Of a stretch of DNA of 63,067 bases, positions 59,133-63,067 are shown piece after piece. Position 1 is the stretch's first letter, and each line of letters opens with the position of its first letter. The stretch covers positions 1 to 63,067 of the forward strand of contig NZ_JAAGXA010000018.1 in NCBI RefSeq assembly GCF_010686755.1, read 5' to 3'. This stretch comes from Nocardioides zeae (GTDB lineage: Bacteria > Actinomycetota > Actinomycetes > Propionibacteriales > Nocardioidaceae). Below the pieces are notes generated by a model, which was not told the DNA's origin, made no database searches, and saw only the letters and a program-made list of their open reading frames with translations. A program made the position numbers and the translations under genes.

Positions 59133-60743
59133 ATGACGACGTTGGTCGCCGGGCAGAACGTGCCCTGGCCCCACCCCGCCTGCCGCGTCGTGGCACCGGG
59201 GGTGGCGCTCGCGGTGCTGCCGCTGGGTGCCGACGGACGGGTCGTGGACCCCGCCCACGTCGTGCACGCGGCGGGCGAGGTGCACCTCGGCCTCGCGGAC
59301 GTGCCGGCCGAGTGCGACCGGCTGCTCGTCGTCGGCCTCGACCCCGGCCCGGCTCGGCTCGACCTCCTCGACGGGGCCGGCGCGCCGGTGCTCGGCGTGG
59401 ACGTGCGTCCCGATCCGGCGGCGTCCCGTCCGCGGGTCGTCGCGCTCGTCGAGGTCTACCGGCGTGCGGGGGCGTGGAAGGTGCGTGCGGTCGCCCGCAC
59501 GTACGCCGCGGGTGCGGCCGATGTCGAGCGGCACCACGGCGTGCCGACCGGGGTGCTGGTGGGGTCTGCTCCGGTGGGGTCTGCTCCGGTGGCACCCGTT
59601 CCGGCGGCACCCGTTCCGGCGGCACCCGTTCCGGCGGCGTCGTCGCCCGGGGAGGTCGATCCGGAGCGCGCCGTGCAGCTCGTCGGGATGGTGCTCCAGG
59701 ACGCCGCGCGCAGTGCCGCGTCGTACGAGTCGAGCGTCGCGTTCGCCGACGGCCAGCTGGAGCGGGACCTCGACGCGCTGGTCGCCGACCCGGCGCTCCG
59801 GGCGTCGGCGGCGGGCGAGGCCGCGCGGTCGCGGGCGCAGGTGCGCCGCGACGACCTGGTGCGGCGGGCCCGGGAGGCGCACCTGCGCGACCTCGCGGCG
59901 CTGCGGCGCGAGGTCGCGGACATCGAGCGAGCGCTGCCGCCGGCCATCGCGCGCTGGGACGTCGCCCCCGCGGCCCCGACGGCGCCGACGCCACCGGCCC
60001 CGCCGCCCGCCGTGCGCGCCGGCGACATCACGCTGCCGCACCTTCTCGACGTCCCGGGTGCCGACTTCCGGCTGCCGATGATCTGCGGGGTCCCGGGGCG
60101 TCCGCTCCTCGTGACGACCGACGAGGGCGGCGACGCGGCCGCGACCGCCGTCGCCCGCACCCTCGCCCTGCGCGCGGTCCTGTCCCTCCTCCCGCACCGC
60201 CCCCGGCTCGTCGTGGTCGACCTGGGCGGCACGCGGGGCGACGTCGGGCTGCCGCCGGGGGTGGGCGGCCCGGCGGTCATCGGCGCGTCCGGGCTGACGC
60301 GTCTGCTGGCGGACCTGGTGCAGCGGGCGGAGCTCGTCGCCGTCGCCGACCGGGAGCGCATGCTCGACGCCCTGGACCCCGAGCTCGCCCGCCCCGTCGT
60401 AGTGCTGCTGCTCGACGTGCCGACCTTGTGGGAGAGCGAGGCGGTACCCCTGCTCGACACGCTGGTGGCGGGGCCGGGGTACGGCGTGCAGCTCGTGCTC
60501 ACCGGGCCCGGCGAGGTGCCCCGGGTCGGCAGCGACGCCGAGCGACGTCTGCTCGCCCGCGCCTGGGACGCCTCGCTGCGCCTGCCGAGCGGCGTCGGGG
60601 GCCACCTCGCCGACACGTTCGCCGGGGTGTCCTGGACGTTCCTGCCCGACACGGGTCCGCCCGACCCGCTCGCCCTCACCCGCCTGCTCGGCGCCCACGC
60701 TCCGCTCGACGGCTGGCGCGACGGGATCGTGCCGCGGGGATGA
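59133..60743 (+). CDS. TerD-like domain fused to a degenerate P-loop (FtsK-like) domain
   Basis: 536 residues from an ATG 13 nt after the TerD gene. The N-terminal 135 residues follow the TerD pattern (LVEVYRRAGAWKVRAVARTY, DVERHHGV parallels the neighbour) without calcium loop. A linker with repeated VAPVPAAP leads to a helical, Arg/Ala-rich segment (about 170-280). The C-terminal 240 residues (from about GDITLPHLL) run as a RecA-like alternation of strands and helices (LLVTTDEGG, RLVVVDLGG, PVVVLLLDV) similar to FtsK-type ATPases, but no GK(T/S) Walker A is present. It is probably a non-hydrolysing adaptor. No closer assignment is possible. Confidence 0.75.
   Translation: MTTLVAGQNVPWPHPACRVVAPGVALAVLPLGADGRVVDPAHVVHAAGEVHLGLADVPAECDRLLVVGLDPGPARLDLLDGAGAPVLGVDVRPDPAASRPRVVALVEVYRRAGAWKVRAVARTYAAGAADVERHHGVPTGVLVGSAPVGSAPVAPVPAAPVPAAPVPAASSPGEVDPERAVQLVGMVLQDAARSAASYESSVAFADGQLERDLDALVADPALRASAAGEAARSRAQVRRDDLVRRAREAHLRDLAALRREVADIERALPPAIARWDVAPAAPTAPTPPAPPPAVRAGDITLPHLLDVPGADFRLPMICGVPGRPLLVTTDEGGDAAATAVARTLALRAVLSLLPHRPRLVVVDLGGTRGDVGLPPGVGGPAVIGASGLTRLLADLVQRAELVAVADRERMLDALDPELARPVVVLLLDVPTLWESEAVPLLDTLVAGPGYGVQLVLTGPGEVPRVGSDAERRLLARAWDASLRLPSGVGGHLADTFAGVSWTFLPDTGPPDPLALTRLLGAHAPLDGWRDGIVPRG
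59562..59640 (+). repeat. short tandem repeats in the TerD fusion linker
   Basis: Two copies of a 15-bp unit (CCGGTGGGGTCTGCT) are followed by three of another (CCGGCGGCACCCGTT), all in frame. Confidence 0.75.
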
Positions 60744-61243
60744 CCGCGTCGATCCGCGAGCCCGGGCCCGACGACGCCGAGGCCCTGGCCGACCTGCACG
60801 TCGCCACGTGGCGCGAGACCTACGGGCACCTGTTGCCGCCCGGCTTCCTGTCCGCGGCGTACGTCGAGGGGCGACGCCGGATGTGGGTGCAGGTGCTCGG
60901 CCGACCTCGCGACGACGTGGTCGTGCGGGTGGCCGAGGGGAGCAGCGGCCTCGTCGGCTTCTCCTGGGCCGGGCCTCCGCTCGAGGCGCTCCCGGACGGC
61001 GGGCGGTCGCGTCAGCTCTACGCGCTCTACGTGCGCGCCGCCCACCACGGCACCGGTGTGGGGCAGCGCCTCCTCGACGAGGCGCTGGGGGCCGAGCCGG
61101 CCGTGCTGCGGGTGGTGCGGGACAACCCTCGTGCGGTCGCGTTCTACCGCCGCAACGGCTTCGTGCGCGACGGGCTCGAGGAGGTCGATCCCGCGACGCC
61201 CGCGATGGTCGAGGTGCGGATGCGGCGCCCCCCGGGGATCTGA
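60740..61243 (+). CDS. GNAT family N-acetyltransferase
   Basis: A 167-residue single-domain acetyltransferase. The N-terminal segment REPGPDDAEALADLHVATWRETY, split here by its family, is typical of RimI-like and YhbS-like enzymes. The acetyl-CoA loop is RAAHHGTGVGQRLLDEAL near residue 105, and the C-terminal RDNPRAVAFYRRNGF completes the fold. The ATG overlaps the stop of the TerD-fusion gene by ATGA, so it is translationally coupled to it. The substrate is unknown; a protein of the same operon is a possible target. Confidence 0.9.
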   Translation: MTASIREPGPDDAEALADLHVATWRETYGHLLPPGFLSAAYVEGRRRMWVQVLGRPRDDVVVRVAEGSSGLVGFSWAGPPLEALPDGGRSRQLYALYVRAAHHGTGVGQRLLDEALGAEPAVLRVVRDNPRAVAFYRRNGFVRDGLEEVDPATPAMVEVRMRRPPGI

Positions 61244-61277
61244 CGCGTCGAGCTTGGTCGTACGCCGCGGCAGGAGC

Positions 61278-61342
61278 GTCGAGTTGTCAGGTACGCCGTG
61301 GTGCGAGTCGGGGAGGCGTCGCTGCGTACGTGACAACTCGCC
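61278..61342. repeat. intergenic inverted repeat, 19-bp arms
   Basis: Arm 61278-61296 and inverted arm 61324-61342 match at 17 of 19 positions, with core GAGTTGTCA and TACGC. It lies between the GNAT operon and the HNH gene and may terminate the former. Confidence 0.75.
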
Positions 61343-61407
61343 GCTGGCCGCGGAGTCGGTCATCCACAGATCACCATCCAGAGGTGGTGATCGTATGTCT
61401 GTTCGAC

Positions 61408-61413
61408 TAGGGT
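61408..61413 (+). promoter_or_regulatory. candidate -10 element of the HNH gene
   Basis: TAGGGT ends 7 nt before the ATG at 61421; no ribosome-binding site. Confidence 0.4.
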
Positions 61414-61420
61414 CGGGGGC

Positions 61421-62848
61421 ATGGATCGGGGGACCCACACCACAGCGACCGCGTTGATCGACGCGGTCCGCGAGCGCACGCACGAGGCTCGTGTCGCGGA
61501 GGCGGCTGCGTTCGTCGCGGTGGGTGACTGGGCGGCGGCACACACGTCCTCCGAGGTCGTCGGCGATCCGATCACGACGCTGGGCGAGTGGGACTCCGAG
61601 GCTCTGTCGGGTGATCAGTTCCTCGAGCTGGGTGGGCCGGGGGCGCCGGTGGTGGCGGAGTTCTGCATCAGCGAGGTCGCGGCCGCCCGGGGTTGCTCGT
61701 TCGACGCTGCCCGTCGCCTGGTCGGGGACGCGGTCGAGCTGCGGTACCGGCTCCCGTGCGTGCATGCCCGGGTCGCGGCGGGCGAGGTCGACGTGTGGCG
61801 GGGCCGGCGGATCGCCCAAGCCACCCGGACGCTGACCTTCGAGGCGGCCGGGTTCGTCGACCGGCACGTCGCGTACGTCGCGGGCAAGGCCACCGGTGCC
61901 GAGGTCGACCGGTTGGTGGCCGAGGCCGCGGCCAGGTTCGACCCCGAGACCACCGAAGCCGAACGGCATGCGGCTGACGGGGATCGGTACCTGTCGATCG
62001 ACCTCGGCGACACGGCCTATGCGGACCCGTTGACCGGGACGCTGCGCGGCACGGTGAACGTCCACGGCAGCCTGGATCTGGCGGATGCGCTCGACCTGGA
62101 ACGGACCGTGGCGCACGTCGCCCGCCAGTTGGGCGAGCTCGGCTGCGACCCGAACCTCGACATCCGACGCTCGATGGCCCTCGGTGAGATCGCACGGCGC
62201 TGCGACGGTGTCGCGACGTTGGAGTACGACGTCGAGCAGCCGCCAACGCGAGCGCGGCGCGAGGTCGTGCTGTTCGTCCACCTCGACCAGGCCGCGATCA
62301 CCGGCACCCTGAACGGGATCGGCCCCCGGATCGATGCCTGCACCGGGATGACGGGCATCGACCTCGCGAGGCTCGACACCCCCGGCGCACCCCGTGGGGC
62401 CGTGACGGTCGAGCAGGTCCAGTCCTGGTGCGCCGCACCGGACACCACCGTGACCGTCAAGCCGATCATCGACCTCACCACCGAAGACGCCGTGAACGGT
62501 TACGCCCCGCCCGACCGGATCGCCGACCACGTCCGGGCCCGCTGGCCCAGGTGCGTCTTCCCCTACTGCACCCGCTCCTCACGCACTGCCGACCTCGACC
62601 ACTGCGACGCCTATGAGCAGCACGGACCGCTCGGTCAGACCTCGACCCGCAACCTGTTCCCGCTCTGCCGACGCCACCACCGCATGAAGACCCACCGCGA
62701 ACTGAGAACAGGCAACCGGTGGACCTACCGGCCCACCGATCCCAACGCCGGAGAGCCGCCGAACGCCGTCATCTGGACCAGCCCGCTCGGCCTGCGCTAC
62801 CTCGTCGACCGCGACGGCACCCGACCCTGGCCACCAGAAGCGACCTAG
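61421..62848 (+). CDS. DUF222 domain HNH endonuclease family protein
   Basis: 475 residues. The N-terminal 300 residues are DUF222 (helical; the VAAGEVDVWRGRRIAQAT segment near 115 is characteristic). The C-terminal HNH nuclease domain has CVFPYC, DLDHCDAY, and NLFPLCRRHHRMKTH, supplying the His-Asn-His metal site and two Cys pairs. The family is abundant in Nocardioides and mycobacteria (13E12-type) in many dispersed copies and behaves like mobile DNA, though its activity is unknown. Codon use is slightly less extreme in GC than its neighbours. The element starting at 62941 follows it. Confidence 0.93.
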   Translation: MDRGTHTTATALIDAVRERTHEARVAEAAAFVAVGDWAAAHTSSEVVGDPITTLGEWDSEALSGDQFLELGGPGAPVVAEFCISEVAAARGCSFDAARRLVGDAVELRYRLPCVHARVAAGEVDVWRGRRIAQATRTLTFEAAGFVDRHVAYVAGKATGAEVDRLVAEAAARFDPETTEAERHAADGDRYLSIDLGDTAYADPLTGTLRGTVNVHGSLDLADALDLERTVAHVARQLGELGCDPNLDIRRSMALGEIARRCDGVATLEYDVEQPPTRARREVVLFVHLDQAAITGTLNGIGPRIDACTGMTGIDLARLDTPGAPRGAVTVEQVQSWCAAPDTTVTVKPIIDLTTEDAVNGYAPPDRIADHVRARWPRCVFPYCTRSSRTADLDHCDAYEQHGPLGQTSTRNLFPLCRRHHRMKTHRELRTGNRWTYRPTDPNAGEPPNAVIWTSPLGLRYLVDRDGTRPWPPEAT

Positions 62849-62995
62849 CGCCCGCCCGCTGCCCGCCGAGCCGCCCGTCCACACCCCGTGGCCGGGCGGC
62901 GAAGCATGCCGGCAAGCGAAGAAGCCACACGCCGACTAGGTGTGATGTCCAGGGAGGTTGTACCGACCAGCGTCGGTGAGCCTGTCTGAAAGGTG

Positions 62996-63055
62996 AAGGC
63001 CTCCGGATGTGAAGTGGAGCTGTCTAAGGAACCGCTTCACACACCAGGAGGCCTT
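62996..63055 (+). promoter_or_regulatory. stem-loop that buries the transposase ribosome-binding site
   Basis: AAGGCCTCC (62996-63004) pairs perfectly with GGAGGCCTT (63047-63055), and TGTGAAG (63008-63014) with CTTCACA (63035-63041), around a 20-nt loop. The ribosome-binding site GGAGG (63047-63051) is in the right arm. Confidence 0.75.
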
Positions 63056-63056
63056 C

Positions 63057-63067
63057 GTGTCCCACGC
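63057..63067 (+). CDS. first codons of a probable transposase, cut by window end
   Basis: GTG TCC CAC GC, 5 nt after GGAGG, would encode Met-Ser-His-Ala, the usual beginning of many IS481-type transposases. With under four codons visible the identification rests on that start, the stem-loop and the flanking sequence. Confidence 0.4.

Larger units (their letters stand above)
62941..63067 (+). mobile_element. left end of a putative IS481-type insertion sequence, truncated by the window
   Basis: From about 62941 (TGTGATGTCCAGGGAGGTTG) the sequence changes character, with lower GC and a layout like the left ends of actinobacterial IS481-type elements. A strong stem-loop leads into the start of an open frame at 63057. 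The exact tip of the terminal repeat and any target duplication cannot be set because the other end lies outside the window. Confidence 0.5.

Noticed and set aside
59456..62530. Long minus-strand frame opposite the TerD fusion, GNAT and HNH genes
   Set aside because: It is antisense to three supported genes and has no recognisable domain.
61421..62848. DUF222/HNH protein as part of a restriction or defence system
   Set aside because: No methylase or other defence gene is adjacent; the family occurs as scattered single copies.

Overview
The window is chromosomal DNA from a very GC-rich actinobacterium, most probably a member of the Nocardioidaceae (Nocardioides-like). This is inferred from codon use, frequent GTG/TTG starts, the gene order and the families present, not from a marker-gene search. 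Genes are dense, there are no rRNA genes or CRISPR arrays, and two tRNAs (Gly-UCC, Pro-UGG) lie just before tig.

Layout. 1-9241: end of a PGRP-type amidase, metG, a small monooxygenase, a tandem pair of paralogous 350-residue membrane-anchored proteins, an HSL-type esterase, rpiB, nei and a membrane SpoIIE-type phosphatase. 9337-11028: two tRNAs and tig. 11071-29256: a block of about 18 kb with a Ser/Thr kinase, then a long leftward gene train (FHA protein, WXG100 protein, WXG-like lytic transglycosylase, second WXG100 protein, EssC-like FtsK ATPase with FHA domain, propeller/FN3 membrane protein, MoxR, DUF58, TgpA-like transglutaminase) that looks like a compact type VII-like secretion and cell-wall system, closed by a lipase-like gene. 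29391-40085: clpP1-clpP2-clpX, valS, wrbA, folC-DUF4233, a MocR regulator divergent from a PNPOx-family gene, and ndk. The order rpiB, nei, esterase, tRNAs, tig, clpP1, clpP2, clpX, valS, folC, DUF4233, ndk resembles the mycobacterial order, so the 18-kb block appears to interrupt the tig/clpP1 junction.

40296-47995: an acyl-CoA ligase, then a Pls-type single-module synthetase (A-PCP-six TM-three C-terminal domains) joined by a 4-base overlap to an M1 metallopeptidase and a DUF2127 membrane protein, a candidate polycationic isopeptide system. 48076-54184: DEAD-box helicase, gltA, rplM-rpsI-glmM. 54246-62848: YihY/BrkB membrane protein, RDD-FHA protein, a GNAT, a two-domain TerD protein followed by a TerD-degenerate-ATPase fusion and a second GNAT, and a DUF222/HNH protein. 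62941-63067: left end and first codons of what looks like an IS481-type element.

Running through the window are several families of long intergenic palindromes (arms of 12-33 bp), often between convergent genes, and a recurrent TANNNT box 6-10 nt before start codons that suggests many leaderless transcripts. A perfect ClgR-type operator lies upstream of clpP1.
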